NCBI GenBank assembly: GCA_964388305.1
Contig: CAYMAA010000032.1
Span: 1 to 16,315 of the forward strand
DNA: 16,315 nucleotides
Direction: 5' to 3'
Origin: JAJQCI01 sp964388305
Lineage (GTDB): Bacteria > Bacillota > Clostridia > Lachnospirales > CAG-274
The notes beneath the pieces are model-generated. The model worked only from the letters and a program-made list of their open reading frames with translations. It searched no databases and was not told the DNA's origin. Position 1 is the first letter of the stretch. The number at the start of each line of letters is the position of its first letter. Shown piece after piece: positions 6,132-12,406 of this stretch. Position numbers and translations under genes: made by a program.

Positions 6132-7158
6132 ATTTTATCACCTCCACACCAACATTTTTATTTCTTAAATAATCTAACGCTTTGTGAATTTGTCCTTTTT
6201 CTCCGCTTATAATGGCAACAGTTCCCCCAATGGGAAAGCCCTGCACAATTTCCACATCTGCGAAAATTATGTTGAGTGTAATTCCGAAAAGACTGCTTAC
6301 TTCGGATATAAGCGGTTCTGAAGTGTTTTTATCCTTATAGGAAAGCCTTGCTATCATCTCACCATTTTTAAGCACCGTTACGGAGGAGTTTTCCGCAATA
6401 AGCTCTTCAACCTTATGTAAATTTGACGTTGTTTTAATAAAATCCTTGGTAAGCCTGTTTTTGGGGGAAGTGAATATTGAAAAAACATCTCCCTCCTCAA
6501 CAACCTCGCCATTATCCATAACGGCGGCTCTTCCGCAAATTTCCTTAACAACAGCCATTTCGTGAGTAATTATAACAATGGTTATTCCCAGCTTTTCATT
6601 AAGGCTTTTAAGCAGCTTTAAAATGGATTTTGTTGTTTGAGGGTCTAAAGCGGAGGTTGCCTCATCGCAAAGCAGAATTTCCGGATCGTTTGCCAAGGCT
6701 CTTGCAATGGCAACACGCTGTTTTTGCCCTCCCGAAAGCTGAGATGGATAAGCGTTTTCCTTTTCTGAAATACCTACAAGCTCAAGCAGCTCTCTTACAC
6801 GTTTATTTATTTTCTCCCTGCTCATACCGCTGCCTTTTAAGGGGTATGCCACATTTCCGAAAATAGTGCGGGAGGGCATTAGATTAAAGTGCTGAAATAT
6901 CATTCCTATCTTCTTTCTTGCCACTCTCAGCTCCTTTTGGTTTAAAGAGGTAAACTCCCTGCCGACAGCCTCAACGGTTCCGCTGTCCGGTCTTTCCAGC
7001 AGATTTATGCACCTTACCAATGTGGACTTGCCTGCTCCCGAAAAGCCTATAATACCAAATATTTCGCCGTCATTTATTGTTAAGCTTACATTTTTAACCG
7101 CTTCTACCCTTTTTTCTCCGTCTTTATAGGTTTTGCTTATATTTTTAAGTACTATCAA
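6124..7158 (-). CDS. metN: Methionine-type ABC transporter ATP-binding protein with NIL regulatory domain
   Basis: 344 residues. The ATPase domain has Walker A GFSGAGKST (38-46), Q-loop Gln89, signature LSGGQ (141-145), Walker B ILLCDE (161-166) and the H-loop His199. A C-terminal NIL (ACT-like) domain occupies about 265-341; in MetN this senses intracellular methionine and shuts the importer down. The start is a TTG at 7158, supported by AGAGGAGA 7-8 bases upstream. The only nearby ATG gives a stop after three codons. First gene of the metNIQ operon, 8-base overlap with metI, under a promoter at 7194-7222 and a LysR-type box at 7246-7260. Confidence 0.96.
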   Translation of the reverse strand: MIVLKNISKTYKDGEKRVEAVKNVSLTINDGEIFGIIGFSGAGKSTLVRCINLLERPDSGTVEAVGREFTSLNQKELRVARKKIGMIFQHFNLMPSRTIFGNVAYPLKGSGMSREKINKRVRELLELVGISEKENAYPSQLSGGQKQRVAIARALANDPEILLCDEATSALDPQTTKSILKLLKSLNEKLGITIVIITHEMAVVKEICGRAAVMDNGEVVEEGDVFSIFTSPKNRLTKDFIKTTSNLHKVEELIAENSSVTVLKNGEMIARLSYKDKNTSEPLISEVSSLFGITLNIIFADVEIVQGFPIGGTVAIISGEKGQIHKALDYLRNKNVGVEVIKYG

Positions 7159-7193
7159 GGCTTCATCTCCTCTCCCGCTTGCAACATAGGCTA

Positions 7194-7222
7194 ATTATAT
7201 ACCCGTATATAGATTTTGTCTA
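7194..7222 (-). promoter_or_regulatory. Promoter of the metNIQ operon
   Basis: On the minus strand, TAGACA (7217-7222; 5 of 6 to consensus) and TATAAT (7194-7199; perfect) are separated by 17 bases. Start predicted near 7187, giving a leader of only about 30 bases, too short for a SAM riboswitch. Confidence 0.8.
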
Positions 7223-7245
7223 ATATCATATTGAAATAGCAGGTA

Positions 7246-7260
7246 ATAGGAAAAACCTAT
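7246..7260. promoter_or_regulatory. LysR-type binding palindrome upstream of metN
   Basis: ATAGG-AAAAA-CCTAT is a perfect 5-base inverted repeat that satisfies the T-N11-A rule of LysR-type regulators (T7247, A7259). Its centre is about 66 bases upstream of the predicted metN start, the usual position of the recognition site for activation. The half-site CCTATAA recurs twice in the LysR gene's own control region (8458-8464, and inverted at 8477-8483). The cognate regulator is probably the adjacent LysR protein; this is inferred. Confidence 0.6.
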
Positions 7261-7280
7261 AACTGAGCCTTGTGTGAGCA

Positions 7281-7325
7281 AAAATGTACCTGCATTTTAC
7301 GGGAATAAACGGGAAAATGCAGGTA
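7281..7325 (-). terminator. Intrinsic terminator of the LysR regulator gene
   Basis: A perfect 12-base inverted repeat (7287-7298 with 7314-7325, TACCTGCATTTT and its inverse) encloses a loop of 15 bases. On the minus strand it is followed by a T-rich stretch (CATTTTTGC). It separates the lysR transcript from the metN promoter. Confidence 0.75.
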
Positions 7326-7338
7326 TTTATAGGGACTA

Positions 7339-8259
7339 TTAGGTTATTTTCAGATACTCTTTGATTTCTTCAATATATTTTTTTCCGATACTGCTTAGTA
7401 TTGTATTTTTTTTAGTAATGTAGCCTATCTCCATAACACTGCTTTCGTCAACGGAATCCGAGTCGAAGGGAACGGCGGCATAGTCATCTCCGTTAAGCTC
7501 CTCGCATATAATTCCCGAACACAGTGTGTAGCCGTTAAGACCAACCATAAGGTTAAGCATTGTGGCTCTGTCGTTTGCTTTAATTGTCCGCACATATTCT
7601 TTTGTGCTGAGTATTTCCTCCGCAAAGTAAAAAGAGCCTGTTTCACCCTGTTCAAATGAAAGGCAGGGGTAATCCTTAAGTTCGTCAAAGGTTATGGATT
7701 TGTTTTTTGCAAGGGGGTGTCCTTTCCACAGGTATACATACGCTCTGCAATCTATTAGATGCGTAAACTCCAAATTATTGTTTCTTAAAAGCTTTAAAAC
7801 CGCCGCTCTGTTAAAGCTGCTTAAATAAAGTATGCCGATTTCGCTTTTTAATACTGCCACATCGGAAATAACCTCTTTTGTTTTTGTTTCTCTTATGGCA
7901 AACTCATAGTCCGCCGTGTCAAACTCCTTTACCATTTCCACAAAAGCCTTAACCGCAAAGGAATAATGCTGAGTGGAAACCCCGAACCTCTTTTTAATAT
8001 TTGCCGATTTACCAAACTTTTCAAGCAGAACCTCATACTGATTGTAAACCTGCCTTGCATAAAGCAAAAACTCTGCGCCGTCACCTGTTAAGGTAACTCC
8101 TCTGCCGCTTCTGTTAAATATGGTTGTACCTATTTCCTTTTCCAGCTCTTTCATTGCCCCCGTTAAAGACGGCTGCGCAATGTAAAGTATTTCCGCCGCC
8201 TTGTTTAAAGAGCCTGCCTCGGCAATAGTAATCGCATAATGCAGTTGTTGTAATGTCAT
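7339..8259 (-). CDS. LysR-family transcriptional regulator, probable regulator of metNIQ
   Basis: 306 residues, typical LysR length. The N-terminal winged helix-turn-helix (about 1-60) includes MTLQQLHYAITIAEAGSLNK and AAEILYIAQPSLTGAMKELE. The effector-binding domain spans about 90-300. The ATG follows GGGGGAATTGG, a moderate ribosome binding site. Regulators of this type near methionine or cysteine transporters (MetR, CmbR and MtaR types) usually answer to a sulfur metabolite or precursor. The gene stands upstream of metNIQ on the same strand with its own terminator. A LysR-type palindrome lies in front of metN and a related inverted repeat in front of this gene, suggesting activation of the importer and autoregulation. 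The effector cannot be read from the sequence. Confidence 0.93.
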   Translation of the reverse strand: MTLQQLHYAITIAEAGSLNKAAEILYIAQPSLTGAMKELEKEIGTTIFNRSGRGVTLTGDGAEFLLYARQVYNQYEVLLEKFGKSANIKKRFGVSTQHYSFAVKAFVEMVKEFDTADYEFAIRETKTKEVISDVAVLKSEIGILYLSSFNRAAVLKLLRNNNLEFTHLIDCRAYVYLWKGHPLAKNKSITFDELKDYPCLSFEQGETGSFYFAEEILSTKEYVRTIKANDRATMLNLMVGLNGYTLCSGIICEELNGDDYAAVPFDSDSVDESSVMEIGYITKKNTILSSIGKKYIEEIKEYLKIT

Positions 8260-8319
8260 TCCAATTCCCCCATAAGGCTGATAAACACTGACTAAAACGC
8301 AGCTAAAAATAATTTTGTT

Positions 8320-8357
8320 AAAAATTCCGTCCGCTCCGTGCTTACGCTTGAATTTTT
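8320..8357. repeat. Palindrome in the long lysR leader
   Basis: AAAAATTC (8320-8327) is the inverse of GAATTTTT (8350-8357), enclosing 22 GC-richer bases. A GCCGGC follows on the plus side (8359-8364). A second 6-base repeat, CTGAAT/ATTCAG (8381-8386 with 8396-8401), lies nearby. The block sits inside the roughly 160-base leader predicted for the LysR gene. It may be a leader structure or a dispersed intergenic repeat. Confidence 0.45.
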
Positions 8358-8426
8358 TGCCGGCCTTCGTCTGAATTTATTTTTTACTTTGATTTATTCA
8401 GTATTTTTCTTAAATCTTTTCAAGTT

Positions 8427-8455
8427 TATATAGTAAAAACGCATACTTCTGTCAT
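8427..8455 (-). promoter_or_regulatory. Candidate promoter of the LysR regulator gene
   Basis: On the minus strand, ATGACA (8450-8455) and TATATA (8427-8432) are spaced by 17 bases. The match is moderate in the -10 box. The resulting leader of about 160 bases is long for a regulator gene. Confidence 0.5.
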
Positions 8456-8457
8456 TT

Positions 8458-8483
8458 CCTATAATTCCGACTTATTTTATAGG
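8458..8483. promoter_or_regulatory. Inverted repeat at the lysR promoter, candidate autoregulatory operator
   Basis: CCTATAA (8458-8464) and TTATAGG (8477-8483) form a 7-base inverted repeat with a 12-base spacer, immediately upstream of the -35 box. It uses the same half-site as the palindrome in front of metN. Confidence 0.5.
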
Positions 8484-8624
8484 CATTATTTTAACATTAA
8501 TTCATTATTATGTCAATTAAAAGTATTATTTTTGATTATAGCAATTTTCTATCGTTTAATATAGGAAAGCCCGCCGTTTTGCGCCGCCTGCCTTAAACGC
8601 AGTTAACGGCAAAGCCGAACAGGC
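8484..8624. other. Gene-free stretch upstream of the lysR control region
   Basis: The left part (8484-8560) is very AT-rich and holds no reading frame I can support. A further TATAGGAAA lies at 8560-8568, matching the sequence next to the LysR boxes. The right part (8570-8624) is GC-rich with a short CGGC-AAA-GCCG hairpin (8607-8617) enclosed by GCCTG/CAGGC. It lies past the terminator of the redox-disulfide gene. Confidence 0.4.
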
Positions 8625-8674
8625 AAAATAAAAAACGGTACCGGCCTTATGCTTTAAGCATAAAACCAATACCG
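8625..8674 (-). terminator. Strong intrinsic terminator of the redox-disulfide protein gene
   Basis: On the minus strand an 18-base-pair stem (8657-8674 with 8636-8653) closes a 3-base TAA loop. Four pairs are G-U in this direction and would be mismatches in the other. It is followed directly by TTTTTTATTTT. It begins about 11 bases after the stop codon. Confidence 0.9.
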
Positions 8675-8685
8675 CAAACAGTTTA

Positions 8686-8892
8686 TTATTTGTTTTTGCC
8701 CGCAAGATATTCCTTAATATCTTTAAGCACAGCATCGGAGTCGAGGCCGTGAACGGCACAGGCGTCCTCAAGGCTTTCCCCTATAGAGGACGGACAGCCG
8801 ACGCAGTGCATACCGGACTGCATTAAAATATAAGCAATCCCCATATCATACTCAAGCATTTGACCCATAGTTGTATTTTTGGTAATTTCCAT
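8686..8892 (-). CDS. Small DUF1858 / hybrid-cluster-associated redox disulfide protein
   Basis: 68 residues from ATG 8892, chosen because AAAGGA lies nine bases upstream. An in-frame ATG at 8922 would add ten residues but has no good site. The sequence begins MEITKNTTMGQMLEYDMGIA and carries HCVGCPSS with C30-x2-C33, the signature of the small DUF1858 family (hybrid cluster protein-associated redox disulfide domain). Members are predicted thiol-disulfide or metal-handling proteins in anaerobes; the biochemical role is not established. It is monocistronic, with a TATAAT promoter upstream and a very strong terminator behind it. Confidence 0.88.
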   Translation of the reverse strand: MEITKNTTMGQMLEYDMGIAYILMQSGMHCVGCPSSIGESLEDACAVHGLDSDAVLKDIKEYLAGKNK

Positions 8893-8948
8893 AATTAATC
8901 GTCCTTTCGTACAAAAATTCAAAGCATAAATTACTTCGGATAAGTTTA

Positions 8949-8976
8949 ATTATACACATATTTTTTAAAAATACAA
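8949..8976 (-). promoter_or_regulatory. Promoter of the DUF1858 gene
   Basis: On the minus strand, TTGTAT (8971-8976) and a perfect TATAAT (8949-8954) are separated by 16 bases, in an AT-rich region between the transposase remnant and the gene. Confidence 0.6.
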
Positions 8977-9015
8977 CCCAAATACGGCAAAAAATTATTA
9001 CAGACGGCTTATATG

Positions 9016-9531
9016 TTATTTCATAAGCTCAATATCCCACAATGCCGGCTGATTGCCGATCTCCTTAGACTTATCCCGATTAAATTTATCTTTTGCGGCG
9101 GCATCCCGAATTTTACCGCTTCGCAGAACAAGGCTTTTCTGTGAAAGGCGTTTGGTCATATCCTTAAAAAGCGCATCTTTCAAGCCGTGCTTTTCCATAA
9201 TATGCCTAAACCTGCGTAAAGTGGAGGAATCCGGCGCTTGGCAGGTGACAAAATCCGTTTTTATAAAGCTGCGCATGGCATAGCTGTCGTAAACGGCATC
9301 CTCTGTTTCTTCATCCGTCAGCTCAAACCAGTTTTCTATAAGCCACATTCTCAGCATCATTTCAAGCTCCTTTGGCGGCCTGCCTCTTTTTCCGTCATAG
9401 TAAAACGGCTTAATACGGCTTATCCATTCCTCCCACGGTATAAGCTCCTCCATAATATCAAAAAATTCCTCACGTTTTGTTTTCTTTCTTCTGTTGCCGT
9501 ATTCAATATCGCTAAAGGTTTGCTGCCGCAC
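9016..9531 (-). pseudogene. Truncated IS5-family transposase (N-terminal half only)
   Basis: 171 residues, roughly half the usual length for this group. The start MRQQTFSDIEYGNRRKKTKR, then GRPPKELEMMLRMWLIENWF and DAVYDSYAMRSFI, and PDSSTLRRFRHIMEKHGL are the recognisable N-terminal domain (DUF772-like) of IS5-type DDE transposases. The frame reaches SGKIRDAAAKDK, where the first catalytic Asp region normally begins (GTIVDAT in relatives), and then diverges and stops. The second catalytic Asp, the Glu and the rest of the protein are absent, so it cannot transpose. The start is a GTG with AAAGGACGG upstream. It marks an old insertion between the rubrerythrin and DUF1858 genes. Confidence 0.88.
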
Positions 9532-9554
9532 ATTTTCACCGTCCTTTACAATTT

Positions 9555-9586
9555 TTACGGCACTGCCTGTTTTAGCAGCGCCGTAA
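9555..9586. repeat. 12-base-pair palindrome between rubrerythrin and the transposase remnant
   Basis: TTACGGCACTGC (9555-9566) pairs with GCAGCGCCGTAA (9575-9586) around an 8-base loop. One pair is G-T on the minus strand. No T-run follows on the minus strand (AAATTG does), so it is a poor terminator for rubrerythrin. It may be part of the old insertion-sequence end, or a stem limiting read-through. Confidence 0.5.
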
Positions 9587-9638
9587 TAAAAAGCGTAACA
9601 GTATTTCTTTAAAAAACTGCAGATTTACCGATGCTTAC

Positions 9639-10178
9639 TTAATAGTTTTCCGCACAAATTTCAAAATAGCTTTGGGCATGATTGCAGGTTGGACAAACCT
9701 TGGGCGCTTTTGTGCCGACAACAATATGTCCGCAGTTTCTGCACTCCCAGATTTTAACCTCGCTCTTTTCAAAAACCTTAGCTGTTTCCACATTTTTAAG
9801 CAATGCTCTGTAACGCTCCTCATGGTGCTTTTCCACAGCCGCTACAAGGCGGAATTTTTCAGCAAGCTCTTTAAAGCCCTCTTCCTCGGCGGTTTTCGCA
9901 AAGCCCTCATACATATCCGTCCATTCATAATTTTCTCCGTCTGCCGCCGCTTCAAGATTTTCCGCTGTGTTTCCCAAGCCGTTAAGCTCTTTAAACCACA
10001 TTTTTGCGTGTTCCTTTTCGTTATCGGCGGTTTTCAAAAAAATAGAAGCTATTTGTTCATAACCCTCTTTTTTTGCTGTTGAGGCGAAGTAGGTATATTT
10101 GTTTCTCGCTTCGCTTTCACCCGAGAAAGCCGCCTTTAAGTTTTTTTCCGTCTGTGTTCCCGCATATTTGTTTGACAT
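9639..10178 (-). CDS. rbr: Rubrerythrin
   Basis: 179 residues, normal for two-domain rubrerythrin. The N-terminal ferritin-like four-helix domain supplies diiron ligands: E21 (SGESEARNKY), E54 and H57 (DNEKEHAKMW), and E116/H119 (AVEKHHEERY), with further Glu near 91. The C-terminal rubredoxin-like domain has C146-x2-C149 and C162-x2-C165 (WECRNCGH, APKVCPTC) for one iron. It reduces hydrogen peroxide to water in the cytoplasm of anaerobes, with electrons arriving through rubredoxin or NADH oxidoreductases. AAGGAGGC precedes the ATG. It has its own strong promoter and a leader of about 90 bases. Confidence 0.98.
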   Translation of the reverse strand: MSNKYAGTQTEKNLKAAFSGESEARNKYTYFASTAKKEGYEQIASIFLKTADNEKEHAKMWFKELNGLGNTAENLEAAADGENYEWTDMYEGFAKTAEEEGFKELAEKFRLVAAVEKHHEERYRALLKNVETAKVFEKSEVKIWECRNCGHIVVGTKAPKVCPTCNHAQSYFEICAENY

Positions 10179-10276
10179 TTTTAAAGCCTCCTTATAAAAA
10201 TAGATTTTTTGCCTAAAATACAGGCTTTTGATATTAAGCTGTTTATAGCTGTTTTAAACATTTTGCTGCTATTACA

Positions 10277-10305
10277 ATTATAGCATATTTACTTTAGCTT
10301 GTCCA
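10277..10305 (-). promoter_or_regulatory. Promoter of rubrerythrin
   Basis: On the minus strand, TGGACA (10300-10305) and a perfect TATAAT (10277-10282) are spaced by 17 bases. The -35 box lies inside the last codons of the deoxyribosyltransferase-like gene. Confidence 0.8.
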
Positions 10306-10801
10306 TAAAAAAACACCTGTTTTTCATTACATCCGCCATATTTTTTGATATTTGTTTAAGGCAGTCCTCAAAGCCGCCTTTTACAAGGGTACAGCAGCAC
10401 CCAAGCATAAGATTTACACTCAAATTAAAGTCCTCAACCAAAAAGCCGTTTTCGTCCTTTTCTCCCAGTCTTTCTCGCAGTGTACGCACATCATCTCTGT
10501 AGGCAAAAAGCATTTTACCTTTGGCAAAGCCGTAGCCGATTTCAAAGGCAGTGCCGCTGTCAGGCTCTTCTCCTCTAAAATTGTTTAAATTGGCGCATAT
10601 AATATCCGCTCTGTTTATAAGCTCCAGATTACCCTTAAAAATATCACGGGCATTGTCGCATTCATTATCCAAGGGGTAAAGACCCTCAAAGCCGTATTTT
10701 GCGCAAAGTCCTTTTAGCTCTTTGCCTGTTTCAGCCGCTTTTTCGCAAAATACATCAAAGCCTGCAATATATATTTTTAATTGAGCTTTTTCGTCACTCA
10801 T
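10289..10801 (-). CDS. Nucleoside 2-deoxyribosyltransferase-like protein
   Basis: 170 residues. IYIAGFDVF (10-18) matches the N-terminal strand and loop of the nucleoside 2-deoxyribosyltransferase superfamily. ADIICANLNNFRG and D81-SGTAF-E87-IG match the conserved active-site segment, in which the Glu is the nucleophile in characterised enzymes. Characterised members move deoxyribose between bases for nucleoside salvage; others in the superfamily hydrolyse nucleotides, so the exact activity is open. The gene begins three bases after the stop codon of the sugar kinase. Its GGGGAGG site lies inside the last codons of that gene, so the pair is probably co-translated. Confidence 0.85.
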   Translation of the reverse strand: MSDEKAQLKIYIAGFDVFCEKAAETGKELKGLCAKYGFEGLYPLDNECDNARDIFKGNLELINRADIICANLNNFRGEEPDSGTAFEIGYGFAKGKMLFAYRDDVRTLRERLGEKDENGFLVEDFNLSVNLMLGCCCTLVKGGFEDCLKQISKNMADVMKNRCFFMDKLK

Positions 10802-10804
10802 AGC

Positions 10805-11758
10805 TTAACCTCCCCAATTTGCGTCAATCAGCATTGCTCCCCCGTAAATACCTGCATCGTTGCCCAATTCCGCAAGCTTAAAGGGAGTATTTTTTACAGC
10901 CTTAAAAGCATATTTTTTGTAATATTTTTGTACTGTATCTATAAGTATTGCTCCTGCCCTGCTTACGCCGCCGCCAAAAAGAAAAAGCTGAGGATCTGCC
11001 ATGGCGGAAATCATTGCCAAGGCTCTGCCCATATAATCTCCAAACTGCTCGACAATCTGTATTGCCGCCGCATCTCCTGCCTTTGCGCAGTCAAAAACTA
11101 TTTTTGCCGTAAGAGGTTTTTGATTATTCATTAATGACGGCGGATTTTGGCTTTTTAAAAGCTTTCCCGCAAGCCTGACAATGCCTGTTGCGGAGCAGTA
11201 CTGTTCAAGGCATCCTTTATTACCGCAGGAGCAGTAATCCGTTTCATAGGGGTTTACGGGCAAATGCCCTATTTCTCCCCCTGCGCCGTGAGAGCCGTTC
11301 ACTATTTTACGGTTTAAAATAATTCCCCCTCCAACGCCTGTTCCAAGGGTTATCATAACCATATCTTTATAACCCATTCCGCCGCCCTGCCATATTTCGC
11401 CAAGCGCGGCGACATTGGCGTCATTTCCGCATTTAACCTTAAAGCCTGTAAGCTTACCAAGCTCCTTTTCAATATTTTTTTCGCCCCAGCCCAGGTTTAC
11501 ACAGCACATAACCATGCCGCCCTCCGTAACAGGCCCGGGTATGCCTATACCCATGCCCAAAATATCTTCACGAGGTATGCCGAATTTTATAAGCTCGCCG
11601 CTAACGGATTTTGAAATATCGTTTAAAATGTTTTTTCCTCCATCGGTTATATCGGTAAAAATTTCCCATTTATCAGCAATTCCCTCCGTAACGGAAAAAA
11701 GCCCCATTTTAATTGTTGTTCCGCCAACATCCACACCAAACACAAATTTGTCGTTCAT
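10805..11758 (-). CDS. glcK: ROK-family sugar kinase, probable glucokinase
   Basis: 317 residues, the usual length for ROK glucokinases. The phosphate-binding loop DVGGTTIKMG is at 10-19, the catalytic base D113 in CGNDANVAALGE, sugar contacts E162 and H165 in GGEIGHLPV, and the zinc motif C176-S-C178-GNKG-C183-LEQY. A second glycine loop, LGTGVGGGI, is at 138-146. The enzyme phosphorylates glucose with ATP at the entry to glycolysis; other ROK kinases act on N-acetylmannosamine or fructose, so specificity is likely but not proven. GGAGGGCATT precedes the ATG. It follows the terminator of the membrane-protein gene and is coupled to the downstream deoxyribosyltransferase-like gene. Confidence 0.92.
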   Translation of the reverse strand: MNDKFVFGVDVGGTTIKMGLFSVTEGIADKWEIFTDITDGGKNILNDISKSVSGELIKFGIPREDILGMGIGIPGPVTEGGMVMCCVNLGWGEKNIEKELGKLTGFKVKCGNDANVAALGEIWQGGGMGYKDMVMITLGTGVGGGIILNRKIVNGSHGAGGEIGHLPVNPYETDYCSCGNKGCLEQYCSATGIVRLAGKLLKSQNPPSLMNNQKPLTAKIVFDCAKAGDAAAIQIVEQFGDYMGRALAMISAMADPQLFLFGGGVSRAGAILIDTVQKYYKKYAFKAVKNTPFKLAELGNDAGIYGGAMLIDANWGG

Positions 11759-11791
11759 AATGCCCTCCGAAAAATATTTTTATATACAGGC

Positions 11792-11825
11792 AAAAACCGC
11801 CTTGCCGAAAATACGGGCAAGACGG
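11792..11825 (-). terminator. Intrinsic terminator after the lysine-rich membrane protein gene
   Basis: On the minus strand a 10-base-pair stem (11816-11825 with 11797-11806), with one T-G pair and a 9-base loop, is followed by TTTTT. It lies a few bases after the stop codon and about 35 bases before the kinase start. The kinase therefore needs read-through or a promoter in the short AT-rich gap. Confidence 0.85.
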
Positions 11826-11831
11826 CATTTT

Positions 11832-12332
11832 TTATTTTGCTTTTTTTTCGGCTTTTTCTTTTGCCTTTTTTTCTTTTTTAATCTTCTTCATATCCTGAGC
11901 GGATTTAAGGCCTTCTATGGAAACAATGTAGAGTCCCGCAATTTCCGCGCGAACATTGCGTTTTACGGGAATTGCGTTATATACATTTTTATCCGTTATA
12001 AGCGTTATTATTTGAGGGCCTACCTTTGCCTGAACAAAGTACATTTTAACAGCCTTGCCAAGCTTTGGCATTTGCTCAGTAACAATTTTGGGCAAATTAA
12101 CATTTTTGGCGTAATCGTGCTTTTTACCGATAACGTAAATGGTCGCACGTTCTTTTACTTTTTGAATTTGGGTTTGCTGTTCATCATATTTTTTAGATGA
12201 CCAGCGGCTCAAAAAATATAAGCCTGCAATAGCCGCGGCTAAAACAATTACAAGAATAAGGCAAATATCCGTACCCGAAATATTAAACCCCGAAGCCTCT
12301 TTTACAGGCAAATTATTAAGTAGTGTGTGCAT
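11832..12332 (-). CDS. Unrecognised single-pass membrane protein with lysine-rich C-terminal tail
   Basis: 166 residues; I do not recognise a named family. A short N-terminus of about 20 residues is followed by one clear membrane segment at about 22-41 (LILVIVLAAAIAGLYFL) and a positively charged stop (SRWSSKKYD), suggesting a cytoplasmic C-terminal domain. The middle (about 50-142) looks like a compact alpha/beta domain with ATIYVIGKKHD and QIITLITDKNVYNAIPVKR. The tail from about 148 is almost all Lys, Glu and Ala. AAGGAGAG precedes the ATG. It has a strong promoter overlapping the end of mecA and its own terminator, so it is a single-gene unit. A nucleic-acid or membrane-surface role for the basic tail is only a guess. 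Confidence 0.85.
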   Translation of the reverse strand: MHTLLNNLPVKEASGFNISGTDICLILVIVLAAAIAGLYFLSRWSSKKYDEQQTQIQKVKERATIYVIGKKHDYAKNVNLPKIVTEQMPKLGKAVKMYFVQAKVGPQIITLITDKNVYNAIPVKRNVRAEIAGLYIVSIEGLKSAQDMKKIKKEKKAKEKAEKKAK

Positions 12333-12377
12333 TGTAACTCTCCTTTATATTTTAATACTGCGGTTTTATAAAAAAAT

Positions 12378-12406
12378 ATTATATCACAAAACGACAGCCT
12401 ATGCAA
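12378..12406 (-). promoter_or_regulatory. Promoter of the lysine-rich membrane protein gene
   Basis: On the minus strand, TTGCAT (12401-12406) and a perfect TATAAT (12378-12383) are separated by 17 bases. The -35 box lies within the last codons of mecA. Confidence 0.8.

Noticed and set aside
7155..7170. ATG three codons before and overlapping the TTG start of metN (possible tiny upstream frame or alternative start)
   Set aside because: It reads ATG-AAG-CCT-TGA, and the ribosome binding site is too close to this ATG but well spaced for the TTG. It is more likely chance.
7159..7286. A SAM riboswitch or T-box in front of metN
   Set aside because: The predicted leader is about 30 bases, and no conserved SAM-box or T-box sequence is visible on the minus strand between the lysR terminator and metN.
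1724..8602. Heptamer AACGCAG occurring in four intergenic regions on the same strand (1724, 5316, 8296, 8596)
   Set aside because: It also occurs in the trkH coding region, the flanking sequences do not align beyond a few bases, and seven bases are too short to call a repeat family from one window.
8601..8619. TAACGGCAAAGCCG shared between the intergenic region and the end of metI (near 5468)
   Set aside because: In metI it encodes ordinary permease residues, and the match does not extend, so it is probably coincidence.
8893..8922. Longer start of the DUF1858 gene at 8922
   Set aside because: No convincing ribosome binding site precedes it. The ATG at 8892 has AAAGGA and matches the usual N-terminus of the family.
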